64,000 nucleotides of DNA from Eupeodes corollae (GCF_945859685.1 NC_079147.1:52730946-52794945); one strand, 5' to 3'. Shown: positions 1 to 10,881, counted from the stretch's first letter. Program-made: numbers and translations. Notes: generated by a model not told the origin, from the letters alone.

Positions 1-197
1 CTTTTTGTTGTCCATTTTAAAAGTTATTATCAGCGGATGATTAAACAACAATGAGAATCTTGTTTACACTGATTGTTTGATTCCGAAATGAGAAATGCTT
101 TTGTTTTATTCAGCTCTTCCCTTGAGTGCAGTGGACACATTAAAAATTGAACTGCTTTTGTTTTCTTCGCAACAAAGTATTTCCCTCATTGTACATA
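1..197. other. Left-edge flank, no gene seen
   Basis: AT-rich DNA with one short open frame and no recognisable product. It ends at the TA dinucleotide (196-197) that borders the Tc1-like element. Confidence 0.5.
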
Positions 198-441
198 CAG
201 TGCATCAATTTCATATTCGTACTCCTTCTATTAAAACTTTGAATGTTCTCCACATCCTAGATGGATTGATGTATGACATTAATACCACACGCAGGTTAAG
301 TGTGTAGTAGTAGGTAGAAGTGGCGATCTCAAGGCAACCTAGTCTGAGATCCAATCAGCGCTGTAGTGCGCCGTTTTGATACCAAAAACTCGTTAGACCT
401 GTGATTGAAAGGGACAGATTTATAGAGAAGCTTCATAGCGA

Positions 442-2700
442 TTATGTTAGAGCCATTTTGTCGCATTGAGAAAAAAGATTATCATCAAGTTCGTGACAGA
501 ATGCTTTTCCAAAGTATTTCAACATAGTGTTTGCCAAAGCAGGACATTTGCAGAGGAAATGGATTATCGTTTCACTTTCTCTTTGGTCACTATAGCTACG
601 GCAAAAGGTGTTGTAAGAGATACCCAACTTCTTTGCATGAAATCCTATAGGCCAATGTCCGGTACAAACCGCAACAATCCTGGCTATGTCTTGCCTTGGC
701 CTGCATAGAAGATCGTTTGTACGGGTTTTGTTATAGGTTGGCCATATCTTCCTAGATATAATGCAGTTGGGTAAATTGCTCCACCTTCCGTTTGAAGAAT
801 TTACCCTTCATAGCACCAAGAGGAATGTTAACCATTTCCGCAAGTGAGCTATGAAGGGCCGATTCTTGCCTGGCTAGCTCGTCAGCCCGTTCATTTCCCA
901 CGATACACCTATCCCCTGGAACCCAGATCAAGGTGGCACCGAGGTTAATATTCAGGCTCGCAAGCTCATCGCGACATTGCTGGACCAATTTAGATGAGGA
1001 TATGGCCGAGTTAATGGCTTTGACAGCTGCCTGACAGTCTGTTTGGGTTTTTTCCTCCCTTATTGCCAGCAGTTAAGCCTGAAAAACGCTAGCAAAGTCA
1101 GGAAGCCTAAAGGATTTGGCTACATTTAGGGACTCAGAAAAGATCCCAGAACCAACTGTTGTGTCGACACGATGTCATCCTCCCAATCTTCTCTCGATGG
1201 GAAAATAACCTTAAAACCCTTACTAAGGTTTAAAGTAGGAGTGCAGTAGTCAGTTTCTACCGAGATAATATCTAAGGGAATCAATTTCGTAGATTTGCTG
1301 TAACCATAAGGTTTTGACAAACAGCTATTTGATTCCTTCAGCCTAATAGCGCTGCAGAAAACTATGTATTTAATAAAAAGGTCGATTGGTAGAAGATCCA
1401 AAATAACGTTTAAGGCGTCCGTTGGGCAAGTACGCATGGCCCCTGTGGTGCCCATGCAAGGTGTTCTTTGAACCTTCTTTAGCTTATTAATGTTATAGAG
1501 CAGGCCACCACACAATCGAACCATATGTTAAGATAGGGCGTACTACGGCTGTGTACGTCCATAAAATCATCTTCGACTGAAGTCCCCACTTTTTGCCGAA
1601 AGTTTTGCTGCAGGCGTAGAAGGCAACACAGGCCTTCTTAACCTGTACTTCAATATTTAGTTTCCAGCTTAGTTTAGGGTCGAGAATAACTCCCAAATAT
1701 TTTGCACTGGAAGACAATGATAGCATTTGACCGTTGAGTCGAGGTAGCGTGAAGGGCGGTACTTTAGTTTTGGTGGTAAAGAGCAACAGTTCAGTTTTAC
1801 TTTGGCTAACTCCTAGTCCACAACTCGTGGCCCAGCTGCTAACTTTCTTCAAAGCTGACTCCGTGATTTCACTAATCACAGAGGTGTACTTTCCTGACAC
1901 CAATAGCACCAAATCATCCGCCTTCACTCCACATCTCTCTAATTTAACGAGTATTGCATCCATGACCAGAAGCCATATAAGAGGCGAAAGGACACCACCC
2001 TGGGTTGTTTCCCTACTCACGTGTTTTGTTGCGATTGTATTGCCTAGAGAGGCTCGAATCTTCCTACCACTGAGTATGGAAATAATCCATTCTCGAATGA
2101 AGTCTTCTACACCGAACTTAACGAGCGATTCTTCTATGGATTCTGTAAGGACGTTGTTAAAAGCACCTTCTATGTCTAGGAAGGTGGCAAGAGTAAATTC
2201 TTTATAATGGATTATTCCAATTCTCCACTAATAAATTACGGTTGTTTACTAAAGTAACATCAAGCACATCCTCCCATCCATCATAATTTTCCGAGCTCGG
2301 AAAGACGAAAGTGGGAGTATTGCCTCTGTAACAAATGGTCATATTATGTTCAATAATAAAATCAAAAAGTGACTCACCTCGTTCGTTGATCACAGAACTT
2401 CCCCAAAGGGTATGCCGAGCATTTGCGTGATGTTAGCTTCGGTTATGATTTTGTACACCTCCTAAGGAGGTGATTGCGCATTATAGGCAGAGTAAAAAGA
2501 GGCCAACAGCAAACCCTGTGTATTCTTATCTTCAAATCTGACAACTGTCAGATCGGGAGTGCTTAAATTTGGACATACAAAACCTTTTAAACGTTTCTTA
2601 GATAAAATACAAGTTCTGGGATTACCTTGGTCTTGATCTGCGGTTTTATAAAAGAGGTCGTATTGGTTGTCTTGGAGGCCTCGCACCTTGAGGCCGTTTA
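442..2700 (-). pseudogene. LOA-type ORF2: endonuclease, reverse transcriptase, RNase H (broken)
   Basis: In a living element this polyprotein nicks target DNA, copies the element RNA and removes it with RNase H. From high to low coordinates the pieces are: endonuclease (2686-2202, with RGNTPTFVF and DVTLVNNR); reverse transcriptase (2020-1493, with QGGVLSPLIW, the catalytic pair in KADDLVLLV, and KYLGVILD); connection (1524-1126); RNase H (988-752, with VGNERADELAR); and a cysteine-rich end (627-442, with HFLCKCPAL). The usual tyrosine before ADD is missing because of a short deletion. The combination of an RNase H domain with this reverse transcriptase style points to LOA or I clades; LOA is preferred because of the ORF1 type. 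Several frameshifts separate the pieces. Confidence 0.85.
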
Positions 2701-2829
2701 TCCACGGTTCTTGGATAACGCCAATGTCGAAGTTTTCCTCCCTAAGGAAAACTCTCAGATTATCTGAAGCGCACTTAGAGTGCTTCAGATTAATCTGGAT
2801 GACCTTCAGCGCGTTTTTTAATTATTTTT

Positions 2830-3300
2830 AGCTGCAGAGCTAGGGCCCGGCAACTCGCTGGGGATCTCGACTCCGCTTATAACATCGTCAACCTCGACGT
2901 CTTGTCATCAGCTTTGTCGGTGTCTGTTCCCTGACTCTGCAGAATTTTAATTTTGGTATTCCTTATGCCAAAACTTAGTTTGTATTCGGCCTTTTTGAGA
3001 GCCCCTAGACTCTCCTCGCTAATCCTCAGAAGGTAAGAAGCGCTGGTCTTCTGCGGTTCTTCTGTCTTAACTACAGCCCGATCGTGCATGGGGACCAGCG
3101 GATTTTTCCTCTGAAGACCGCGGATCAGGTCTTGTCCGCTTGGCTTTATGCTCATGAGCGGCAACCAAATGCGAGCCTTCGGTTGTCTATGGATGTCCTT
3201 AGCTGGGATAAGCTTGAGCTTCAAGCCCTCCCAGTCATTGGTAACCTTAGCAATGCTTTCACTAAGGAAATCCCTTCATGAAATCTGTTTCACGTAACGG
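2830..3300 (-). pseudogene. LOA-type ORF1 remnant
   Basis: Upstream of ORF2 on the minus strand, a 115-codon stretch (3224-2877) and flanking frames encode a basic segment with KARIWLPLMSI, then DLIRGLQRKNPLVP and ALKKAEYKLSFG. This resembles the DUF4780-type ORF1 domain linked to Loa elements, thought to bind element RNA. The start is missing or out of frame: the coding sense continues upstream of the first methionine to about 3300. Family assignment is from memory of motif style and has not been searched. Confidence 0.6.
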
Positions 3301-3783
3301 CCTTTTCTCTGCTAGCCAGAAGGTTGTTGTATTCATTAACACCCTTCTGGTACTTGCTAATGCTTGCTACTATTAAGGAGTAGGAAACTTCAGCAATTCA
3401 ACCTGACCTTAGCTGATCTCCATCTTGACAACGTGCAAGACAACTGTGGTGATAATTATGTTAAGTGTGTATTCATGGTTGATATATTTTATCAAATTTT
3501 CTTAGTTGTTAAAAATGATTTATTAAGTAAATGTTAAAATAATAAAAACTACGGTAAAACTAGATCAATTTCGTATTCGTACACTTAGTTCTAAGTTGCC
3601 AAGCAGCTTTAATTTCCCTTGCATTTTCAATCAAATGCGTTTTGTCAATTCATGTGCTATTATTTAAAGTATTCTGAAGTTATTTAAAATTTGTAAAAGA
3701 GTTTTGGACAATTTGTCTCAGAATTTAACAACAATGGGGAAAAGCTATTGAAACCTCCAAAGAACTTCGAGATTTCATCTTTA

Positions 3784-4688
3784 TGGCTGAAACACATACA
3801 CGCTTCAGCTTCGGCTTCGTCTGCGTTACGTTAGGCCTGCTTCGAGGTTGCTTTGAATGACATTTCTATTATTTCATCCCTCCAAAGAGCAAATATTTTG
3901 TTGGTTGACATTTTTTTATAGATAGATAGATAGATAGATAGATAACTTCTTTATTAACAAAAATTTTTGATTAACAATATTTCTTTTCTTAAGAATAATG
4001 ACATGGCTTATTCTGCCGTCTGCCTGTTATGACATTTCATTTAGTGTTATAAAGAATAAAAATGAAATAAAATAAATAAAAGTAACAAGTTTTTTTTTTT
4101 TTTTTTTATAGTATACAAATTCAAAAAAGCATAAAGTAACTAAAATTAGATTTACATAATTCAATTAAGAAATTTAACAATTTTAATATGATTTGAAACA
4201 CAAAAAGATACCAATTTTGAAATGATTTGAAACACAAATATATTTATACGTTTTCAATTTTTAAGTGATTTGAAACACAAAAGATATCAACAAAAATTTT
4301 GGTGCTTGAACTGCAACAACTGCTGTTTTAAGTTACATAACTATTGCGATATGCTAAGGCGTGTTTGCAGTAATTATACAGGGTAGACCATCCTATCGCT
4401 CCATTGAGTATTTCATAGAGTCGGTTTAGGGTGAGATGACTTGATTCGAAATACAATCTATATATTTTTTTATACAGCTGATGAGCTGTCAGACAAAGCA
4501 AATGTTCAGATAATTGAACTAGAGCTTCCGTTTGGAGTCACATTACGTTACATTACGTTCTTTTCCTTACGATTGTCAAACGATACGTGAGGTCGAAGCT
4601 CCATTGTGATAGCATGCATTGAATTCCTATGGCTGAAATCGTAAACGTCAGGTGAAGCCGAAGCTGAAGCGTGTTTGTGTTTCAGCCA
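3784..4688 (+). mobile_element. 350-bp MITE family, copy a, split by a retrotransposon fragment
   Basis: Starts TGGCTGAAACACATACACGC and ends with the inverse, ...GTTTCAGCCA. It is bordered by an exact TTA at 3781-3783 and 4689-4691. The MITE proper is about 350 bp; the rest is the insert at 3921-4463. It sits inside the Tc1 transposase. See copy f (48669-49019) for the cleanest uninterrupted version. Confidence 0.88.
3921..4463 (-). mobile_element. 5'-truncated non-LTR retrotransposon 3' end with GATA-type tail
   Basis: An insert within MITE copy a, flanked by an exact 11-bp duplication, ATTTTTTTATA, at 3910-3920 and 4464-4474. On the minus strand it ends in a (TATC)n tail preceded by AATAAAGAAGTTATC, and a short frame reads RLYEILNGAIGWSTLYNYC, compatible with the C-terminus of a LINE ORF2. 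It also holds three spaced copies of GATTTGAAACACAAA. A related tail sits at 27190-27290. Confidence 0.75.
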
Positions 4689-5812
4689 TTAGTTAATCGA
4701 GCTAAATCAACGGTTCAAAGTATTGTTAACCGGTTTGTAAAAGATTGAAAACTTGCCTCGCAATACGACAAGACGTATTTTCAAAATGCAAGACAAGAGG
4801 ATAATTGTGCGTGAAATAAATAAAAATCGAAAAATAAGTGCACAAAATTTGGCACAGAATCTTCGCCAATCCCTGGAAGAACGATTTTTTACTGAAACGT
4901 TGCGGAATTGTGTTCGGGCACATAGTTTTAACAGAATTGTATCGCGCAAAAGAACATTTATTAACCACGCCAACAGACTTAAATGGCTTGAATTCGCCAA
5001 ATAATACCAAGCAAAAGACTTTGATTTCTGAAGAACGTACATTTTCACAGATGAGTCAAAGTTCAAAATACATGCCTCAGATGGCAGACAAATGGTTTGG
5101 CGTTAGCCGAATACTGAATACCTTCCGCAAAAAAACTGGAGGAACCGTTAAACATGTTGGTGGGTCGGTGATGGTTTGGGGTAGGTAGTTGGGAAACGTC
5201 ACTTAATTGAAGGAATTGTGGAACACAAGATCTACACATCGATATCCTAAAGACCAATTTAAATGATAGTGCTGCACAAATGGGCCTAAAAAACAACTTT
5301 ACTTTTTATCAGGATACTTGCAAAAAAAGTTTTGGAAACCCCCCGACAATTACCAGACATTCTTCCGATAGAGTATTTATGGGACGAACTGCACCGCAGA
5401 ATCCGAAAATAGACCATTAAGAACACAAACGACCTCAAAGAGAAAATTCTCTACTAGTCGACACAATTAACATTGGAAACAACTGAAAAATCGGCAAGTC
5501 AATGCCAAGACGATTGAAAGCTGTAATTGCTTCCAAAGGTTATGCCACAAAATATTAAAGCCACATTTTTTGACTGATTAAAACAAGGCACGAATACGAA
5601 ATTGACCCAGTATTTCTGCAGTTTTTTCTTTTCTTTAAATTTTTCAAGAAAAATTAATTTTACCAACTTTAAAAATTCTATAAAATATATGAAAACCATG
5701 AACTTACTTAAATTGCAGTTTGTTATTACTTTTGTAACTGTAGTCATTTTGGATGAGGAAAACATTCACATTTTTTATTGAAGGGGTACGAATATGAAAT
5801 TGATTCACTGTA

Positions 5813-6765
5813 CTTAAATATTTATTTTTGATTTAGATTTGAATTTGTTTATTAATCAAGTTAAGCTCGGAGTTAATTATTATTTATCAACAAAATACAA
5901 GTATTTTGATTATGAAAAACATTTTGATTGAAGTACCTACATACGTGAACTTAAATAATGTGGTTTTGAGAGTGCATATGATATGCATGAGCTAGTACTT
6001 GAGCGTTCTTGAAGGTCAATCCCCTTGACTTAGTTTGCAAATGAGTTCAACACTATAAATCTTCTGTAAACTTTAATAAGTTGGTCAAACAACCGGCACA
6101 GATTGTGGTGAACTAGAGTCTACAACAAATATTTTACCGATAGGCAAAACATCTATAAAAATATCTACTCCTTCGAAAGAATGCAAACCTTATCGAAACA
6201 CAAACCTTTGACCTCTTTATTTTCGAAATTTATAGATTCAACTACACATGTTACTGGGTCACGTGTTCACGTGTTTTAAAAATCTTTTTACATGTGTTCA
6301 CGTGAAAATAGAAAAAGACTCGTACCTAATTATAAAAAAGGAGACTTATATCCAAATTAAAAGGGGTTTATATAAATTCATATTCAAGGTAGTTAAAGGA
6401 ACTTTGTTTTATAGATCTCTTACCAAAAACTAGATATATCGTATAATTTGTGATATTTTGTGATGTTGTATAACTATAGTAACCCAAAACAAATGGACCA
6501 TATCAATTATGTGCCGGTTTTCAGGACCTATTTTAATTTTCGGTTTAAAAGTTATTTTACGCAAAGTCATCCTTAAATCAGGATTGAAAATAACTTTATG
6601 GTGGTAAAAATTAATTTTCAAAAACTCAGAATATGAAAAAAATCTTCCCATTTTGTTTTGCCGTGAGGTTAAATTCAGATTTGTCGAAGAACCATATTAT
6701 ACATATTTTTCTCAATTACTTATATCAATTGTCAACAACCTGATAGTTCCTTACTAATGTTAACT
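5813..6765. other. Gene-free AT-rich stretch
   Basis: No coding or TE signature recognised. Three CACGTG hexamers lie within 45 bp (6260-6304). Short open frames here have no family motifs. Confidence 0.5.
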
Positions 6766-6769
6766 AGGA

Positions 6770-7623
6770 AAGTTCACATTGACAAAAAATTCACTTGGAA
6801 AAAAAATCAAAAACATCAAATCGGTGCCCCACCATCTCTTTGTCGATTTTAAAGTCGACAGCAGAATGACGATAGAAAATGCACGCTGCATTATCACGGT
6901 CAGAAAAGATCGCACCGATGCATTTGACGTAAAAAAAGTTTTAGCCAAGGCGATGCACTGTCATACGACTTCTTCAACATCGTTCTGGAAAGAATTGTGC
7001 AAAACTCAACCGTCAACACTAGAGGCACAATCTTCCAAAGGTCCTCGGATATTCGGATACGCAGATGATATTGACATAGTTGGAATATCAAAGCGTGATA
7101 TCAGTTGAGCGTTTTAGAGCATTGCGACGGAAGCGAAGAAGATGGGTTCAATCTTCAATGAGGGCAAGACTCTCATCCCGGTTCTCATTTATGGCGCTGA
7201 GGCCTGGACCCTGTCAAAGAAAGATGAGAGCGTCTTAGGATGCTTCGAGAGAAAAGTTCTTGGGGTGATTTTTGGTCCCGTATGCATAGATGGAGAATGG
7301 AGGAGAAGATATAACGAAGAACTGTACGGGCTGTACAGCGACACTGACCTAGTTAGCAGAATTAAAGTCCAACGGCTTAGATGGCTAGGTCATCTAGAGC
7401 TAATAGACATCAACGCTCCAGCCCGGAAGGTCTTCGAATCCAATCCCGAGGGACGGCGCAGTAGAGGAAGACCTCGACTAAGGTGGCGCACGCAGGTTTC
7501 TGAAGACCTCAACCAACTTGGAGTGTGAAACTGGAGACAGCTAGCCAAGGACCGAGCTGGCTGGAAACGTATGTTGGTTGAGGCCCAGGTCCCCCCGGAC
7601 TGTAGCGCCACCTTAAGTAATAA
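6770..7623 (+). pseudogene. RTE-like reverse transcriptase, internally deleted (copy A)
   Basis: Remnant of a non-LTR retrotransposon reverse transcriptase and C-terminal domain. Visible pieces are HHLFVDFK (about 6834), MTIENARC joined directly after it, the catalytic motif YADDIDIVG (about 7060), then IPVLIYGAEAWTLSKKDES and GRPRLRW near 7480. Comparison with copy B (22.2-24.9 kb) shows deletions between HHLFVDFK and RMTIENARC and between EGKT and LIPVLIYG. After the C-terminus the element ends around CCTTAAGTAATAA, like the TAAG-type microsatellite tail of copy B. The CFDP2-like endonuclease of this family is absent here (5' truncation). RTE is my best clade call. Confidence 0.75.
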
Positions 7624-7749
7624 TGCCGAATATTGAGTTCGAAAAAATGTCAGGGAGCCCCGATATAATACCAAACTGTTCTTTCCTACTGTTCATTTAA
7701 TTAAAAAAAATGTTTTGAATACCGAAAAGGCCTTTCTGCACAAGATACA

Positions 7750-8450
7750 GATTTCTGCACATATGAAAAAATGTATGCCGAGTTCCTTCATGCTGTAAAC
7801 ATTTTCAAACTTTAAACCATAGCTGCCCTCTTGGAGCTGGTTCCACTCAAATTCCATCAACAGTTGTGAATCGACGCAAAAATTCGTTTGGATTACGCCT
7901 GTTCATCTCCATATAGTCTCCGTAGAAATTTGTTTTTAAAGCAATTTTTGTTCGGCTGTTAGCAAACGCAGCACCCATCTTGTAAACAGCTTTTCCATGC
8001 CCAATTGGTATTTCGCATACGTTCAGTTCAGTTAGCTATCTCATGCACTTTCAACCTGCTGTCTTCTAACACTATTTTATGGATTTTTCGATCATTTCTG
8101 GAGTTGCGGCATCAACCGGTCATTGTGAACGTAATCCATGAACGTCAACCCCGTTTTAAATTCAGAAACCCACTGCCTAACAGTTGAATATGATCAGGAG
8201 GTGGATCTTAGTGTTAAATCCGTGACAGCACAATTTGGAAATTTTTCCATTTTCACAAAAACATTAGAGGCGCCTCGAAAAGTGTGCTACTAAACATAAA
8301 CTAACAAAGCTATCAGGCCAAAACTGTACATACAAGCTAGTTTGGAATGGTGCTGTTAAAAACCACTACAAAAGTAGACCTAGTGAGACCTAGTACCGCC
8401 GTCTCTTGGTCATGCTGAAAACTTTTCACCCCTCCTTCGTATTACGTAAT
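7750..8450 (-). pseudogene. Mariner transposase fossil
   Basis: Minus-strand reading gives an apparent start near 8252 (MEKFPNCAVTDL), then RQWVSEFKTG, TPEMIEKSIK, IVLEDSRLKVHEIAN, MEKLFTRWVLRLLTAEQK and, near the low end, a decayed version of the FLRRFVTVDE region in which the first catalytic DE is lost. This order matches mariner transposases. Many stops and frameshifts, and no C-terminal half. The apparent 5' untranslated leader runs up to the MITE at 8452. Confidence 0.7.
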
Positions 8451-8451
8451 A

Positions 8452-8931
8452 CTGGGGTGGAATCGGCTAAGGCGATTGTTGATAAATGAGAATCAAAATG
8501 ATCGAATTTGATCTTTATAAGGTGATAATCAAATTGATACCTAAAAAGCTGTCACGAAAAAATGTGATAGTCATTTTCAAACAAATATGTTTATTCCGAA
8601 TAGAGCTACCAGACGCCTACAAAAACGACTGGAAAATTTTCTTAGTTCGCTTTGTTTCGTTTAAAAACACATTCCTGTGGCCGATAAAGCTTACGCCATT
8701 CGAAACAAGAAAGAAAAGTAACACATCTAATTCGATACTTTTATTTAGATATTTTATAAACCCAATTTAAAATTTCACCAAGGCAATAATGAATTTTGAC
8801 AGTTTGAATCTAAAATTGTTCAATCGAATTGAATTGAGTTGAACCATCTTACACAGACGAAATGAAAATGATAGTCAATTTGATTATCAATAAAATGATA
8901 GTCAACTATTACCTAGCCGATTCCACCCCTG
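8452..8931. mobile_element. 480-bp MITE with GGGGTGGAATCGGCTA inverted ends
   Basis: The left end reads CTGGGGTGGAATCGGCTAAG and the right end is its inverse, ending ...TAGCCGATTCCACCCCTG. Near the ends are repeated ATGATAGTCAA/TTGATTATCA-type motifs. No coding capacity. Neither a clear target duplication nor a superfamily could be fixed. It abuts the mariner fossil leader. Confidence 0.7.
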
Positions 8932-9535
8932 GGTCGATCGTAGTGATTTTTTTAAAATTTTGTTAATAACTTTAAAAAATTAATAACAAATGTAATTTTG
9001 TGATGTGCACCGGTCTCTTCATAAATTTGACTAAACACGTATCGTTTTATGTACAAATTGGTTTGAATATGTTTTCGTCTTCTCGATTGTTGGCTTTGGA
9101 ATGCTTGTGTCTTGTGTCTTGTGTCTTTATTCAAACAACTTTTGCTGATTATCTTCAGGATTAGTTTTCTATCTACGGTTTTCAGCATCTACAAACGACA
9201 ATAAAGAACCAACAGTTATTAACACAGGTTATCGAAGGCTTTCGCCAGCTACCAACAGCTTTTGACCAACGAACGGTTTGTATTTTCCTTTCATGTCACG
9301 GGTTTCTATGAGCCTTCCCTTTCCTTCTTGATTAGGAATAAACACTAAATAAGAGATGTTTAATTTTTGACTGCCTTTAGTATATTATCGGAATATGCTA
9401 CCAGACGAGTAAGAATTATAATTATTTTTAGAGGCACTAGCAAACCCGGTGAACTCCGTTTCGCACCAGATATTTTCGTTTTTTGTAACATTTCGTTTGG
9501 GGATTAAAAGATGAAGAAAAATTTTTTTTTTGTTT
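8932..9535. other. No gene seen
   Basis: AT-rich spacer. CTTGTGTCTTGTGTCTTGTGTC near 9108 is a short tandem 7-mer, and GAACTCCGTTTCGC near 9450 looks TE-like but could not be placed. Confidence 0.4.
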
Positions 9536-9539
9536 TATA

Positions 9540-10795
9540 AAAGGTGTCCCAAAATTAACGCAAGATTTGAATTTGCCGCCATTTGTGCAGTGAATTGTTG
9601 GCAACCCTGAAAAAAGGCAATTTGACAGCTAACAGTATAGGGTTATTAAAAATGGAGCGTTACACGATAGAACAACGTGTCTTCATTATTAAAGAATATT
9701 TCAAAAATAGTGAAAGCTTGGCGGCTGCAGTTCGAAAATTTCATACAAAATATGGTCGGAATAGTGTTTTAACTTCGTCAACTGTGAAGAGATTAATTGA
9801 AAAATTCATGGAGACTGGATCCGTTGTAGACGCCAAACACACTGGTTGTCCAAAAACAAGCCGTTCAAATGTGAATGTCGAAGCAGTGCGTGAGAGTGTT
9901 GCTGACAATCCAGGAACCTCAATTCGACGTCGTAGACAAGAATTGCAAATTTCAAGAACCTCTCTGCAGCGCATACTCACCAAAGATCTGTGTCTTCATG
10001 CTTACAAAATTCAATTAACACAACAATTGAAGCCTAATGACCATGGACAGAGAAGAGAGTTCGTTGAATGGATTATTGAACATCAACAAATGGACCCTGA
10101 TTTTTCGAGCAAAATCATCCTAAGCGATGAAGCACATTTTCATCTTGATGGCTTTGTCAATCGCCAAAATTGCCGCATTGTCGAAAAACAAATGCATCCA
10201 CAACGCGTGACTGTATGGTGTGGATTTTGGGCTGGAGGCATAATTGGGATATATTTTTTTGAAAATGATGCTGGTCAAGCAGTGACTCTTACTGGTGCTC
10301 GATATCGCGACATGATTACACAGTTCTTTCTGCCAAAATTGGATGATATTGGTGTGTCCAATATGTGGTTTCAACAAGACGGTGCCACATGTCATACAGC
10401 CCGTGAAACAATTCAATTACTGCATGAGACATTTCCAGGTCGTGTACTCTCTCGTTGCGGTGATCAAAATTGGCCTCCTAGATCGTGTGACTTTACACCA
10501 TTAGACTTTTTTTTATGGGGTTATTTGAAATCACAAGTCTATGTCAACAAGCCCACAACCACCAGTGCATTAAAGGAGGAGATTGAACGCTGCATCAACG
10601 AAATTCATCCACTTTTATGCAGAATGGTCATGGAAAATTTCAACAAAAGAGTGCGCATGTGCATGCAAAGCCGTGGAGGCCATTTGTCCGATGTGTTATT
10701 CCATACATAACCCTATCCTATGTACTTTACGAGTCAATAAAAATATAACTATCAAAAAAATAAAAGCGGCGTTTTCTATTTAATTCTTAGTAAAA
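9540..10795 (+). mobile_element. Mariner-family (IS630-Tc1-mariner) element with an intact ORF
   Basis: The left end is AGGTGTCCCAAAATTAACGC near 9542. On the right only the inner part of the matching inverted repeat survives (GGCGTTTTCTATTTAATTCTT near 10770-10790); the inverse of GGTGTCCCAAAATTAACGC is not there. The element therefore has a complete transposase but seems to have lost its right outer terminus. Confidence 0.75.
9652..10710 (+). CDS. Mariner-family transposase, open reading frame intact
   Basis: A 352-residue cut-and-paste transposase. I chose the start at 9652 (MERYTIEQRVFI): an in-frame ATG exists 23 codons upstream, but homologous copies begin at the equivalent position. 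The N-terminal helix-turn-helix region (residues about 1-110) contains SSTVKRLIEKF and the basic IRRRRQEL. The catalytic core shows ILSDEAHFHLDG (first Asp), WFQQDGATCHTA (second Asp) and RSCDFTPLDFFLWG (third Asp), with 36 residues between the second and third. This DDD triad with wide spacing separates it from classical DD34D mariners. It ends RGGHLSDVLFHT, as related insect copies do. No frameshift or stop in the ORF, the only such case in the window. It is a distant relative of the copies at 15.9 and 57 kb. Confidence 0.93.
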   Translation: MERYTIEQRVFIIKEYFKNSESLAAAVRKFHTKYGRNSVLTSSTVKRLIEKFMETGSVVDAKHTGCPKTSRSNVNVEAVRESVADNPGTSIRRRRQELQISRTSLQRILTKDLCLHAYKIQLTQQLKPNDHGQRREFVEWIIEHQQMDPDFSSKIILSDEAHFHLDGFVNRQNCRIVEKQMHPQRVTVWCGFWAGGIIGIYFFENDAGQAVTLTGARYRDMITQFFLPKLDDIGVSNMWFQQDGATCHTARETIQLLHETFPGRVLSRCGDQNWPPRSCDFTPLDFFLWGYLKSQVYVNKPTTTSALKEEIERCINEIHPLLCRMVMENFNKRVRMCMQSRGGHLSDVLFHT

Positions 10796-10881
10796 AATGA
10801 AAGTGAATCCAAAGTAATTCTTTAATCAAAGCGTAATAAACAATATTTTTTGGTTTCGGATAGTTTCCCAACTCGTGAGTA

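Larger units (their letters stand above)
307..3459 (-). mobile_element. LOA/I-group non-LTR retrotransposon inserted in the Tc1 left end
   Basis: A minus-strand retrotransposon of 3,153 bp flanked by an exact 12-bp direct repeat, GTTAAGTGTGTA, at 295-306 and 3460-3471, which I read as its target-site duplication. Reading on the minus strand it holds an ORF1 remnant, then endonuclease, reverse transcriptase, RNase H and a cysteine-rich end. The 3' end is at the low coordinate and finishes in CTACCTACTAC rather than poly(A). It is shorter than full-length relatives, and the coding frames are broken and internally deleted, so it is dead. A second, much smaller fragment of a related element lies at 24960-25640. 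Confidence 0.9.
3734..5560 (+). pseudogene. Tc1-like transposase, interrupted by a MITE and frameshifted
   Basis: The transposase would bind the ends and cut and paste the element. The start at 3734 (ATGGGGAAAAG) opens the Tc1-style N-terminal helix-turn-helix (IETSKELRDFI). The MITE at 3784-4688 lies within this helix, and the frame resumes at 4692 with VNRAKSTVQSIVNRFVKD. Further on come RTTRR-like DNA-binding residues (from 4753), NRKISAQNLAQNL, the first catalytic aspartate in TDESKF (5047-5064), and VKHVGGSVMVWG (5151-5185). The tail near 5500 reads MPRRLKAVIASKGYATKY, a typical Tc1 C-terminus. Multiple frameshifts and stops are present beyond the MITE. Confidence 0.85.
198..5810 (+). 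mobile_element. Tc1-like transposon with IR/DR ends, host of a nested insertion stack
   Basis: The left end reads CAGTGCATCAATTTCATATT from 198 and the right end is its near-perfect inverse, finishing at 5810. Both are bordered by TA (196-197, 5811-5812), the Tc1/mariner target duplication. A second, inner copy of the same motif lies near 3563 on the left and, inverted, near 5588 on the right. Each end is therefore a roughly 230-bp inverted repeat holding two short direct repeats, as in Sleeping Beauty-type elements. The left inverted repeat is split by the LOA element (307-3459): the sequence on either side aligns to two consecutive parts of the right inverted repeat. Without the LOA and MITE inserts the element would be about 1.5 kb, normal for Tc1. 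Dead, because the transposase is broken. Confidence 0.88.

Noticed and set aside
1734..2207. 157-codon plus-strand frame
   Set aside because: It is the antisense shadow of the LOA reverse transcriptase.
4091..4108. Poly(T) run as a terminator or LINE tail
   Set aside because: It lies within the LINE fragment, not at its duplication-defined end; homopolymers are common here.
6260..6304. Three CACGTG (E-box) hexamers
   Set aside because: Lies in a gene-free region with no promoter or transcript evidence; the hexamers are embedded in a short local TTCACGTG repeat.
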